This document shows positions 46,101 through 56,321 of a stretch of 64,000 bases of DNA, one piece after another. Position 1 is the stretch's first letter, and the number at the start of each line of letters is the position of its first letter. Below the pieces are notes generated by a model that had not been told where the DNA came from, did no database searches, and saw only the letters and a program-made list of their open reading frames with translations. The translations under genes and the position numbers were made by a program. The stretch is from Tubulanus polymorphus (Eukaryota > Nemertea > Palaeonemertea > Tubulaniformes > Tubulanidae): positions 13,952,155 to 14,016,154 of the forward strand of contig NC_134033.1 of NCBI RefSeq assembly GCF_964204645.1. The letters run 5' to 3'.

Positions 46101-49100
46101 GTCAACTTTTAAGCTCAGCAGGAAGGAAAAACAGGTGTCAATTTTTCAGCCTTAGAAGATAATAATTTTGCACGATTCGGGCAACCCATTTTACCCAAAT
46201 CCTGCATTATCCAAAATTATAGTCGTTATGAATATGGAATAAGTGTAAATATCGTGCATTCATTTCATTTTTATCTACGTCACTATAAATTGAGGTGAAA
46301 TGTGTGATTCTGTTTGTAGGTACGTGGTACGACAACCCGATACCAAGCGACTTCGTAATACCAGAGAAAGGATCCCCCGGTGAGTAAACTATATTCTATA
46401 GAATGTATGCAACATGCATTTTCTGTCGGAATTCGAAATCAAAAACATCCTTCGTTTCACAATCAGTTTGAATGATGCTGAATGAAATTTACGTATTTTT
46501 GGTACTATGTATTTCTATCAAAATTCGAAATAAGGAATTAAGTCATTATTTTCTAAAATCTATTAAACAAATGATAACCTCTTTTTTATGTATGTAGAAT
46601 ACAAAAGACTGAATCCGTTTCTGAGGGAGATTCTGGAAGGTTACGGACCGTCGTATCGAAAAGAAGCTGCCGTAAAGCGATCAGGCGAACTGATGGACGA
46701 CGACGATAACATGTCAGACGAAATCATCGAATCAGCGGCGGAGGAGGAAGATCCCATCGCAGACGATGAAGAAACAACATCCGGTAAATATTCAACTGGA
46801 CCATCAGTTCTGAGATGTTTCGACTCAGAGTAAGCCCCTTGAAAATTAACTCATAACCGGGAGAACTGGATCCTGAGTTCAGAGTTAACTCTAGGCCTGA
46901 CTTATAACTGTAGAACTTGATCATGAGCCCAGAGTTAGCTCTTAACTCACGACTGTACAACTAGATCCTGAGTTCAGAGTAAACTCTTACTCACACCTGT
47001 GGAACTGGATCCTGAGTTTTCGGGTGCTGCATATTGTTTGGTCGCGTTTTAAGAAACACAGTAGAGTCGGTTTACGTACATTCTCGGCGCAGTCCTCGTA
47101 TTTCGGGCCTGCTACGTGACTACCGGTAACTTTACCCGATACTCATTAACCAAAAACATATTTCTGTCCGTTAATAGAGCCTGGACGAGGCGACGAAGAT
47201 TCCGAACGAGAAATTGCCAACACGCTCGAAGACCTGATTGACAGTATGAAGCCATGGCAACGACGCAAACTCGAAGGTGAAATCAACGAAATCATAGGTG
47301 AGTTTCGGCGAAAACGCGTCGCGTGACGTTATTTCCGCGATATTATCGATTAGCTGAGAACTGATTGTATAGGTATCGGATACTATACAGCGGGTAATTA
47401 CCTAATCAAATCAAAACTTTTATTCATAGACACCCTTCTAGAAAAGATGGCTACTCCATGAATCGAACTAGAAGTCCTTCTATACCTGGTTGTTTTGTTT
47501 AACACACTGTCCTGAAATGAAGACTGCCTCCATAATGTGTCTTTTTGTGTAGCGGTTATCGATTACATGATATGTATTGCAATTATATGCCGTATCGATG
47601 GGAAAATGCAATATCCACTATCCCGCCAGATGGCGGGACGAGCACTGCTTCCTAATTCTGTTCATGTTTTGTAAATTTTTATATTTCATATTTTGTATTC
47701 AATCTTGCCTCCACGTACCATTCTTATGGTTGGAGTGAAATAAATATCTTATCTTATCTTATCTTAACATTGCAAAAATCAGTAAATTCTTTTATCAACT
47801 TTTAAGTGAATTTGTAAGCCGTTAGTCCAACAAATTATCCCAGGCTACACCAAATATTCAAGATAAAAGTTCATTCCCGATTTTTAATGAAAATGTAGAA
47901 GAAATTGCAAGCGACTGCTAGCGAACCTGGCGGATCCTAGCTTGCCATAAGTGGAAACCTCAATCACCACAGTAACGTTTGATATGGAGGCTCCCCATAT
48001 CTCAGTCAACGATTAATAATAATGATGTTTTGTATTGTATGAACAGCTGAAGCTGATGCCTGTCCGGCCGTTGATGCTTTATCGAACCGTTGTTCGGATA
48101 TCATGGAAAAATATGCAGTTGATTTAGACGATGAGGCGCAATCCGTCTGCGATCGCCATCGATTATGCTACAGTTGTGTAAGTATAAGAGTGATTATTCC
48201 GACTTGGCTCTAGATCCACGCGGTGTAGTAGCACTCCTATCTCTACTCGGTACCAGTCCTAGTCTCATCTCTTCATTCGTTCGATTACCCGGGGTTTATC
48301 ACGTTTGGAAATGTGACTGAAATGTAGATTATGCAAATATCCGAAAGAAAGCATTTCTCTAATACAGCCGCATTGAACTCAATAAACTGTTATCACGCGG
48401 CATTAAATCTTCTGTCGGAAAGAGATGCACCATCCCGATATGAGAAACTGTTACTTCAACGGCATCTGATCAGATAAATTCTGATACCGTACATGCATAA
48501 TCGCGAATATATAACACGGTTGTCGAGAACTTCAGTTCGCATGTTTATGGCTACCCTCATTCCCCGCCGACCTCGACCCACACCGACCATGCGTTGGTGG
48601 ACAAGGCACCCGCAACGACGGCAAGCGAGGGTGGGTAATTAATTGAGCGAAGTCAAGTTTACATTAAAGCAACTCGTATCATCATGTATCGAATTGTTCA
48701 TTTATTTGAGCAATGCACCCTCAACGATTTGCTTAATTCAGCATCCATCAGTGGCCAAATCGCTCCTCGCGGCGCTTTGATTCGATTCTATTCGATGATG
48801 GCACCTGTGGCAGTAACGTTCGTCGTTCAAAATGGCGGCTTTTTGAATCGCAGGTTACGGGTCTAGAGGGTAGGGTAGTGAATTCGATTTGTACCACGTT
48901 ATAGTAATCGACGGAACGAAGCGATTCGATACGAGTTGTGATGCGTTGATATGAACGTTCTATATAAGATCGTATGTATTTTTTGTCAACAGGGCTCGAG
49001 TCTACAGCTGTCTCGCGGGAAATGCGACGAGATTTTCCTCGAAGAAGCCGACAAACTATGTAAAACAGACGACACTTGTAAAGAGGGCGCTGCCGGCTTG

Positions 49101-49199
49101 TTTCTACTGATGGGAAAAGCGCACAAATACAGCCCTCATAGCTCTAACGCCTGTTCGCAACGTTGCGTCGCCGAGTTTATATTCGGTTTAGGCAACTAG
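43118..49199 (+). CDS. Secreted acidic protein with C-terminal PLA2-like cysteine domain (738 aa)
   Basis: Eight coding exons: 43118-44152, 44596-44848, 45588-45812, 46320-46379, 46598-46783, 47178-47297, 48047-48177, 48993-49199. Phases are 0, then 1 five times, then 0. A signal peptide (residues 1-24) precedes an Arg-rich patch and a long Asp/Glu-rich chain with nine consecutive Asp after residue 264. VSKEEI (257), VTKEEI (308) and VAKEDI (348) form an internal repeat. RKKR (334-337) and KR (340-341) are furin/prohormone-type sites. The last 107 residues have ten Cys with the pattern C-D-R-H-R-L-C-Y-S-C-G (661-671), then CDEIF (681-685). This resembles the secreted phospholipase A2 signature, but the catalytic His-Asp pair reads His-Arg. 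Function is unknown: an acidic matrix protein or a granin-like precursor are both possible. I do not recognise a named family. Confidence 0.85.
45965..46160 (+). repeat. Dispersed repeat family B, copy 2, in an intron
   Basis: Second copy of the element at 38165-38360, lying between coding exons 3 and 4 of the acidic-protein gene. It shares ATTTTGTAAACCAC, GTAATCAGTTCATGTCTATA, AGCTTGGACATGATT, AAGCTCAGCAGGAA and TTCAGCCTTAGAAGA. It accounts for part of a 107-codon chance frame. Confidence 0.65.
46850..47025. repeat. GGAACTGGATCC-type minisatellite, about 3 units of ~58 bp
   Basis: AACTGGATCCTGAGTTCAGAGTTAACTCT-like units recur at about 46864, 46914, 46970 and 47000, separated by CTTATAACTGT or CTCACACCTGT. 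The array lies between exons 5 and 6 of the acidic-protein gene. Related units occur near 22690, 24545, 27180, 54525 and 61915. Confidence 0.65.
47690..47766 (+). mobile_element. Retroposon 3' tail with (TATCT)n
   Basis: GGAGTGAAATAAATATCTTATCTTATC ends in repeated ATCTT units. This AATAAA-plus-microsatellite ending is typical of non-LTR retroposon tails. The preceding ~250 bp, including the palindrome CCCGCCAGATGGCGGG near 47622, may be the 3' UTR of that element. Confidence 0.4.
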
Positions 49200-49404
49200 T
49201 GTCGCCATCTAGCTGGCCTGACCGGAACCACACGAGCGCGCATGTCAAAGCACACTCTTAACGCTTTCGCAGCTGCTGATTAAGAAATATATTATTAATT
49301 TAAAAGAAAGAAAAAACTATTACGAAACTTCGTCGTCATTTCAACCGATTAAAGCAGTATTTTTCGTACGGAAGGCAATTTCTGAGATTATTATACGTAT
49401 CATA

Positions 49405-49495
49405 ATGTCGGCACCGATAGGACTCGAACTGACTCATATACGTTTTCACCAACACCGCCAGATGGCGTTCTTCTCTGACCGACACGCTCCCCGGC
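49405..49495 (-). repeat. tRNA-derived SINE remnant downstream of the acidic gene
   Basis: On the minus strand, GTTCGAGTCC (B box, 49429-49420) is followed by TATCGGTGCCGACA. A similar AGTTCGAGTCCCGGTGATGCC occurs on the minus strand near 23410-23390, so both look like remains of one SINE family. Confidence 0.35.
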
Positions 49496-49593
49496 GGTGA
49501 GATAAACCCTGATAATCTAATTGTAGCTTTAAAGATTATTTGTTGATATGTGTATAGATTACTGTGACATAGTTTCAGAAAGAAATAACGTGG

Positions 49594-49599
49594 AATAAA
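49594..49599 (+). terminator. Polyadenylation signal AATAAA
   Basis: AATAAA about 395 bp past the stop of the acidic-protein gene, followed by GTTCTTGGTGTGTG (GT-rich). A convincing 3' end. Confidence 0.6.
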
Positions 49600-49619
49600 A
49601 CGGTTCTTGGTGTGTGAAT

Positions 49620-52570
49620 AAGTTTCCCTTACGCTAGAAAAACGATACCTCTGGTTCGGTCATAACTGATTAGTTCATATGAATGTATACCCCTTCTTTA
49701 CTTTTAGTCCCTAATTAGAGTAAAAACGCAGTAAAGCAGCATTGTGCATACAGTCGCCGATGACAGTATAAAGTGGGATATACATTTTCTGACGATACAA
49801 AGCGTAAAATGAGTTGGAAGTTTCTATGTTTTTAAACTGCATTTATAGTGCATTGAATGAAAGTTCTGGTTTAGGCCCCGCCGATTCGATTTTGATGAGA
49901 TTCGAACAAAAGCGAGCTTTCTCGCTATATATACCGGTACCTCACGGTCGTAAATCAGAATTGAACCTACGGTCACAATTTACATATTAGAAAATTCACT
50001 GTAAAACCCACAACTAAATGGACCTACTTCGTTTAACGTATTATCAATAATTAGTATAGTTTTCGCTGATTTAAAAGTATAGATGTCAACTGAACTCTGG
50101 ATACTATAGTGTGTAGTACGTAAAGCGCTCTCTAGTCGTTACATTATTTTTTTGTGTAGTTTAATTGTACATATCTTAATGAATCTCGAAACGTCAATAC
50201 ATTCCATTTGTTCGGGTTGTTGGTCGTGTTGTTTATAGTTCGTGTGCTGCTGTTCTGATCGAGGTGTGTTTTGTTTTGTATTAAGTACGGTAACTTTTGG
50301 CCATTTATACCGATTCAAGTGGTGCGATCGATCAGTGACCATGGGGACTATCTCCAATCGAAGGCTTTGATTTTATATGAAACAATTATTGAGATTAAAC
50401 AATTTCAAAAAGCAGATCTAGTTTTTCATTTAGCCTTCAACAACGGGCCCTTAAGTGTCTGCGATGGAGAGTTGACCTGACCTGACCTGACCAACATGTG
50501 GCTGTGGTCTCGGCGCCCTTGCGAAGAACCCCGAGTGGGGAGGGGGTTGACGAAGAACCTATAAATGGTATCTTCTGTCGGTAGAGTCCGTCTAGAACCC
50601 TATAACCTATAATAGCTGTCATCACTGCTTATCACAGCTTCGAGTAAAGGGGGTTCACCTAGAATATATCGTGACCGTGGTCTCTACACTCCCACAGCTT
50701 TGAGGAGCCGTTTTCTATTATCTTAGATGTGATTCACTGCTCACGTGACCGAATCTACCGGGATTTTGCGTGAGAAAAGAATCCCGTAAACACAGCACGC
50801 GTACTTTAAAAATACGATCAACTTTACTCAAACCTCTTCAATACATACGAAGTCATTCCAGTACACAAAAAAAAAACATACAGATCATTTTTATTAATTG
50901 TGTCATTTTCTTTTTGACGTGACCCTGTCGTGCACTTTCTTATCATATAGCTCGGTTCCACGTCCGGGAAGAAAAACTTGTAGAAACATTTGCCTAATTT
51001 TCTAAATTACCGGTGAGAAAATGAATTAAATTTGCATTTTTCTATTGTCAGAGATTCCCCACAAAAATGATGCAGTATTATACATACTAAAGCCTATCTT
51101 TTAAACCAATATTTTTTCGGGACCAAGCAAATATTATGTATATCATCTCGAAAATAAAACAAGAAACTCAACGAACAGAGGTTTGAGGTGCACAAAACTA
51201 TTGAGGCGTAATAAGCATAATCCGATATCGGTTTATTCATCGAATTTCCGATCCACTCTTACGAGTAGTTAACTCAATTCAACTGAAGTGTTCATTTTCA
51301 AATGATCAAGCCCAAAACTATGGAACTGGGCCATGTTTATCTAAATAAAAAAGTACTAGAACAGCACAAACTACGTAACCACTGTTTTGATAAGGCTTGA
51401 AGTAATGTTGGTGAAACCGGGCACTTGAATATAAGGATCTTTGCATACCCGGTAAATATATATATGTTAAAGTGGCCAGTCGTTATCATTGTCAGGCTTC
51501 TGGAATCCTGCAACGAATCGCGATTACTTTTCGAACATTATCGCTATATCGCCTCTATATTATTTGTGTTGCATAGACAATTTTAAGCATAGCTTTCACG
51601 GAGGTTCTAGTTTTAGAATTGCCACCAGATGGAGTGCTGTGCGCTGCAGGCAGTTAGCCATAGTGGTCGAGCAACGCCTTTCAACTATATATATATAAAC
51701 ATGTGTATGAATTGTATTATTGTTATCTAGTAATCAGGAGCGGATTTAGGGGGAGGACTCGGGGGTCCGGACCCCTACTTTCACAGTGAGGTGATCGTTT
51801 ACGTCAAGACAGAAATCGTTAAAACATCTACACTTGACACTCATTCCCTTGGATATTGCAACTTTTGGGATCCATTCCTTCAAAAATATCTATAACCGAG
51901 GGTAGAACCACACGGAACCCGAATTGAGGCCTTTGACTTGGCTGCTTCATTCGAGAAATGCCTTTTCTTTTCTTCCGGACCCCGGCTTTCCAATTTTTCC
52001 TAGATCCGACCCTGTAGTCATTCTATGTTTAGGTATCTTACGATGTTTTATTTGGTTATTGAGATTTTGAGGTAATACAGTTAATTTACCTTTTGTAACC
52101 GACTACGATGCCACCTAGCGTTTGAGTGATGGAGTCCCTTGAAATGCCAATAACTCGGTAGCCAATTATATCTGGGATCAACATTCAATTTGGTTTTCCG
52201 TAACAATATTTTTGATATGATTGCTGTTAGCAATTTTGGAAGTTATTAAGGTAATATCTGACGTGTATTCGAGCATTAAATCAGAAAACTCTGGCGTCTA
52301 ATTCGAGAAGGGCCAAGGCGCAACTATCAACTTGTAAAGTACTTCTAACAAGACTTCTCAGACACTATTCGGTACCAACCAACACCAACTTTGGAGGAAT
52401 TGTACCGGTTCCAAAACTCAACCGTCTGTTTTGTGATCAGACGCGGTGTGTAAACCCAACCGAGTTCAGGTGGCGTCTGAGTTTGATATTATATTTTGTT
52501 AGATCCGCAAGAGGGAAATTCATTTTTAAAAATAAATTAATAAGTACACAGTGCTTGATATCTTTGGTCT
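49620..52570. other. Non-coding stretch with repeats
   Basis: No supportable coding exon. It contains (CCTGA)4 at about 50473-50492, A- and T-rich tracts, and the DNA-transposon-like element at 51736-52017. The short frames at 50271-50480 and 51489-51698 show no domain. Confidence 0.55.
51736..52017. mobile_element. hAT-type MITE
   Basis: The left end CAGGAGCGGATTTAGGGGGAG and the right end CTAGATCCGACCCTG (reverse complement CAGGGTCGGATCTAG) form imperfect terminal inverted repeats. CAGGGGCGGATC-type termini are characteristic of hAT elements. The inner GGGTCCGGACCCC and CCGGACCCCGG also mirror each other. There is no transposase frame. A fragment with a similar end (CTTGGATCCAGCCCTG) lies near 22222-22237. 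Confidence 0.65.
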
Positions 52571-52572
52571 GG

Positions 52573-52578
52573 TTTATT
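52573..52578 (-). terminator. Minus-strand polyadenylation signal AATAAA
   Basis: TTTATT on the + strand reads AATAAA on the minus strand, followed in transcript direction by GT-containing sequence. It could end the LicD-like transcript with a ~800-nt 3' UTR, or serve a separate small minus-strand gene at 52844-53122. Confidence 0.4.
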
Positions 52579-52843
52579 AATACATACATAAATATCTGAT
52601 GAATCTAATCGTCAATTGAAATTTACAAATAATTACAACGATCAAACATTGAAAAAAAGATACATTAGCTAAAAAAAGGCGATTCATTCAGAAATCTAAT
52701 ATTTCGGTTAACCATAACAACATATACATAATCTGAGCAATTTGATCAACTAAATCAGGCATTGATGTGCTTGTTTACGGAATAATATTGTTAAGAATCG
52801 GAGAATAATTATCAATATGAATATTATGTTATAATTACTATTG

Positions 52844-53122
52844 TTATTGTCTATTTGAAATCAAGTTGTTTTTATCTTTTAATTTCATTCCATCCTGCGA
52901 CGTAGAGATTATTGTATTCCCTGACGCCTTCATATCACTAAGACAAACATTTTCGTCTTGTGCAACTCTACACTGAGTCAGTTCGTGTATAATAAAAGTT
53001 ATTATTTTATGAAATATTTTCTCTCGCAGTTTTTGGTCTTTTTTTAATTTTAAGGTTGTTTTCGCCTGCTGCGATCTTAGCCTATTTCTATCCAGAGCTG
53101 TGCACAAACAACAAACAAGCAT
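52844..53122 (-). CDS. Candidate small ORF (92 aa), possibly just 3' UTR
   Basis: The minus-strand frame starts MLVCCLCTALDRN, a short hydrophobic Cys-rich start that could be a weak signal peptide. It continues with a Lys-rich part and an amphipathic stretch (KIFHKIITFIIHELTQC). A second Cys lies at VCL and the frame ends at a TAA. A polyadenylation signal follows about 270 bp downstream. An acceptor-like TTCGTAG precedes it. It lies 250 bp downstream of the LicD-like stop on the same strand, so it may be an untranslated part of that transcript. No family is recognised. Confidence 0.2.
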   Translation of the reverse strand: MLVCCLCTALDRNRLRSQQAKTTLKLKKDQKLREKIFHKIITFIIHELTQCRVAQDENVCLSDMKASGNTIISTSQDGMKLKDKNNLISNRQ

Positions 53123-53375
53123 AAACCCGAAAATGTTAAGTCTCAACTACGAATGGTTCTTTGTTTGGCAATAGATAGCAAGATGCCAATGGCATTATAA
53201 TTTGGTTTCACAGAATGTGATAACGGTGCATTATATTTGAGATTTGAAATGTCTTGCAATCACCGAGATTAATAGCTTATGGGGCTGGCAGCGCGTACTT
53301 TGACGAGCGCTCCCCGCAGCGCCTCCGCCCATCAGAAACGTTCTTCTCAAACGGAGTCTTAAAGTTTTTACGAGC

Positions 53376-54401
53376 TTATCGTTCGTTTACACACGCCTCA
53401 ATCGTGGGGAAACCCGGCTGCGCCATTTTGTATGTCCACGTGTGTAACGCCAACCCGTCTAATTCGAGTGTTTCTTTTACCGTAGCGCCACCGGAACAAG
53501 TACGCTTTACAAACGGGTGCTCTTTCGTCAACTCGTTGCACGGCGTCTGCGTCGGATTATTGATCCTAGCTTCTCGTTTGTGGTTATACTTATTACCGTC
53601 GCACCGTTCGACAGCATCCTGTCTATTCAGTATCAAATCTACACGCCTCGGAACCGGAAGTCGAAGGCCTTCAAACGGCATTTTTATCAACGGAAACACG
53701 TGACGTTTCTTGTCCCAATTTTTACCGAATTCAGTCGACGTATACTGCACGATAAGCCCTTCTTCGCGATACGGGTATATATCTATGTAGGGCCACGTCC
53801 ACGGGTACGGCTCCTCCCAGCCTAGTTTGATCCAATTTCCTTTCTCGTACGGTTTGAAAACTTTCATGTATTTTCCTTCGCGCATGACGTTAAGTCGCAA
53901 GTCGAACGTCGGCCGGTTTTCGTCGTCGTCGGCGTTGCGTAAGACTTTCGTCATGCGGTTCATCGACGGTTCGCTCATAGTCACGGTGAACAGATCGTCC
54001 CAGGGAATAAACCCGTGGTGTCGGAACGCGCCCAGTAGGCTATGACCGAACAACATATACGTCAAATTATGCGTTTTCGCGAACGCATCGAATTCGCCGA
54101 TCAGTTTTGTATATTCGGCAATCTCGTCGGCTTTCATTAACGGTGGCTGGTGAAATTTTTCGGGCCGAATCCGCGGTCGTTTCTTCGAATGAACGATGAA
54201 TTCATCGCGCACCCGCTGACGCACCGTCTCCCGCGCCTTTCGCGCGGATTTCTCTACCGGTCGCTTAGTAACGTCATCGCGGTTGCCGTTGGAGACATGT
54301 GATTCATTGTTGCAATTGAAATATAACGTCATACTGACGAGGATGAAGATAGCAAGAATGAACCACGGAGTCTCTGGTCGGCGCTTCAACGCGGTTAACA
54401 T
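53376..54401 (-). CDS. LicD/fukutin-family type II membrane protein (341 aa)
   Basis: Single exon on the minus strand. A short basic N-terminus and one hydrophobic anchor (WFILAIFILVSMTLYF, residues 13-28) predict a type II Golgi or ER protein, followed by a charged stem. The LicD core starts near residue 95: MLFGHSLLGAFRHHGFIPW (116-134), WPYIDIYPY (203-211) and HVFPLIKMPFEGLRLPVP (234-251). LicD/FKTN-type enzymes transfer phosphocholine or ribitol-phosphate to glycans. Their hallmark after PW is DDD followed by I/L, D and V; here it reads Asp135-Asp136-Leu137-Phe138-Thr139-Val140, so two acidic positions are lost and activity is uncertain. The frame is otherwise intact. The donor and acceptor substrates cannot be told from sequence. 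Confidence 0.85.
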   Translation of the reverse strand: MLTALKRRPETPWFILAIFILVSMTLYFNCNNESHVSNGNRDDVTKRPVEKSARKARETVRQRVRDEFIVHSKKRPRIRPEKFHQPPLMKADEIAEYTKLIGEFDAFAKTHNLTYMLFGHSLLGAFRHHGFIPWDDLFTVTMSEPSMNRMTKVLRNADDDENRPTFDLRLNVMREGKYMKVFKPYEKGNWIKLGWEEPYPWTWPYIDIYPYREEGLIVQYTSTEFGKNWDKKRHVFPLIKMPFEGLRLPVPRRVDLILNRQDAVERCDGNKYNHKREARINNPTQTPCNELTKEHPFVKRTCSGGATVKETLELDGLALHTWTYKMAQPGFPTIEACVNER

Positions 54402-56321
54402 TATCCTGGTGGTTTTTATTTTCCTCGGGTTCCTATAGTTAGAAAAAGAAGGAATTTCTAAGCGAACTATGTATACTTCAGAGTCAAACGCAATAATGCT
54501 GTGGGTAAAGCGAAATTAAACTCAACAACTGTAGAACTGACCCAAATGAAACAACATACACCGTTCCATGTAGTCTAAAACCCTGTGGAGCTGGGTTTAG
54601 ATAAAGGTTATTGAACCGAAACTCGAACTATAGGAGTCTGTAAAAAGCTCACAGCTGTGTCAAACAGATGGAACAGCCAAATTAAAACCTGATCCGTTAT
54701 ATGTATAATATTTGTGAATTAATTACCACCATTTCATTAATGTCAGTAATACATGTACACTGTTTCTCAATGGAATGAAAAAAAATTCAAAACTTACACT
54801 GTAATTGCGGTATATACCAACTTAACTCTGATGACACAGGCAATAAAAATCCACTTACAGGCAGCACATAGACGGACAGCTATTTGGTTTGAAGGATATT
54901 TATGTTATTCGGTCACGCTAACACGAGAGGTATTGTATTATGTGCGGTACCGGTCTATACGAGTCCATATCCCTTGGACATGTCCAGTCCTACACGCGCG
55001 CTTTCAACGAACAACTGTCCTTAAACTTGCCTATGCATGAATTCCGCTTACACTCGGGTTTTAACCGTCGAGTGCTGCCATTATACCGTCCCTTACCGTC
55101 GGTAGTGACGTCATCACTACTCCTAATGAGGGAGGCTCGGATTATTGGAGCGCAAAGGCTCTTATTAAACTAAATTACTCTTCTGAAATGGGGCTCATCC
55201 TTGATCTTAAAAGTATTCAAACAATTAGTTAACTAAGATTTGTTTGAAATTAGTTTATGAATTTAACAATTAGTTAACTAAGATTTGTTTGAAATTAGTT
55301 TATGAATTTAGCACTTGTGATCTAATGAACCTTGTTATAAGTACAAATCTGTAGTTTTATTCATTTGATTCAATTGTATTCCGCCGTGAGGGGAAGTGAG
55401 CCAGAAAACGGTCATGTTAATTAACTATTTTTATTCGTTAGAATGAGGTTAACACCACTCATTCTTCCTGATACAAAAATAACTGTCTATAAGGAGAAAG
55501 AAGCTCAAGTAAGAAAAAGATATTATATATTCTTGTTGTTTATAGTATTATCCAAAACCTATGATATGCATAAGTAGTTTTAGTTTGTGGTTGCGGTTAC
55601 ATGAACATTTGATCTTTATTGTACCATGTGTTTTGTACCACGTGTTCCTGGTTTATCTTTGTATGTGTGAATCTTTACTTATCAATAGAACGTCATATAG
55701 TAAACACGTAGTCTCAATATTTCTTCTTCCACGCCGTTTTGTGTTGCTTACAAGCTCTGTAACAACAATTCTTCTATATTGACTTAAGTTTATGTAGGTT
55801 TGTAGCATTGGGTGTTGCAAATATGAATATGGCTGTAACCATAAATAAAGCCCTCTCTCCTCTGAACCACTATAAAAATAAATTCGAAACGTTAATTAAA
55901 CTACTACCTCAATGGAGGATTTCGGACCATTTTCCATTCTTTGCGTAAGAATTTATATTATTACGAATACTTTAAAACTATACGAGGATTTATTGTAGCG
56001 AGCAACACGGTATTTGCAATCAGACGAAAAAATTCTTGATATAGATTCATTTGCGAACTTCGAAATAACCGTTTCAAACTTTGTTAGAATTAGCTTGTCG
56101 AGAAGGTGATAGCGAATTGGATACGCGCGTAATCTAATATTTTGTAGAGTGGCTTAATGAGCGCCGGTATTTTTTCCTAAACGGATTTAGCGGTAACCGG
56201 AGAGAGAGAGAGAGAGATCGATAAAGTATCAAAATTCTATAGAAATAGTTATATCGTCTCACACGTTTTGCATATTTCATTCCAATTGGTGGATTTCATC
56301 ACTGCGTCAGTACAGTGCTGT
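54402..56321. other. Intergenic region between divergent LicD-like and GPCR genes
   Basis: The LicD-like gene and the first GPCR are divergently arranged across about 1.9 kb. The region contains GGAACTG-type repeat units (about 54525-54670), a CRE palindrome TGACGTCA at 55106-55113, a 45-bp tandem duplication (55220-55309) and a GA microsatellite (about 56199-56216). No coding exon is supported. Confidence 0.55.
55220..55309 (+). repeat. 45-bp exact tandem duplication
   Basis: AACAATTAGTTAACTAAGAT followed by TTGTTTGAAATTAGTTTATGAATTT occurs twice head-to-tail with no differences seen, which suggests a recent event. Confidence 0.9.

Noticed and set aside
45832-46155. 107-codon frame between exons of the acidic gene
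   Set aside because: Lies in an intron and overlaps dispersed repeat family B; splice signals around it support exclusion.
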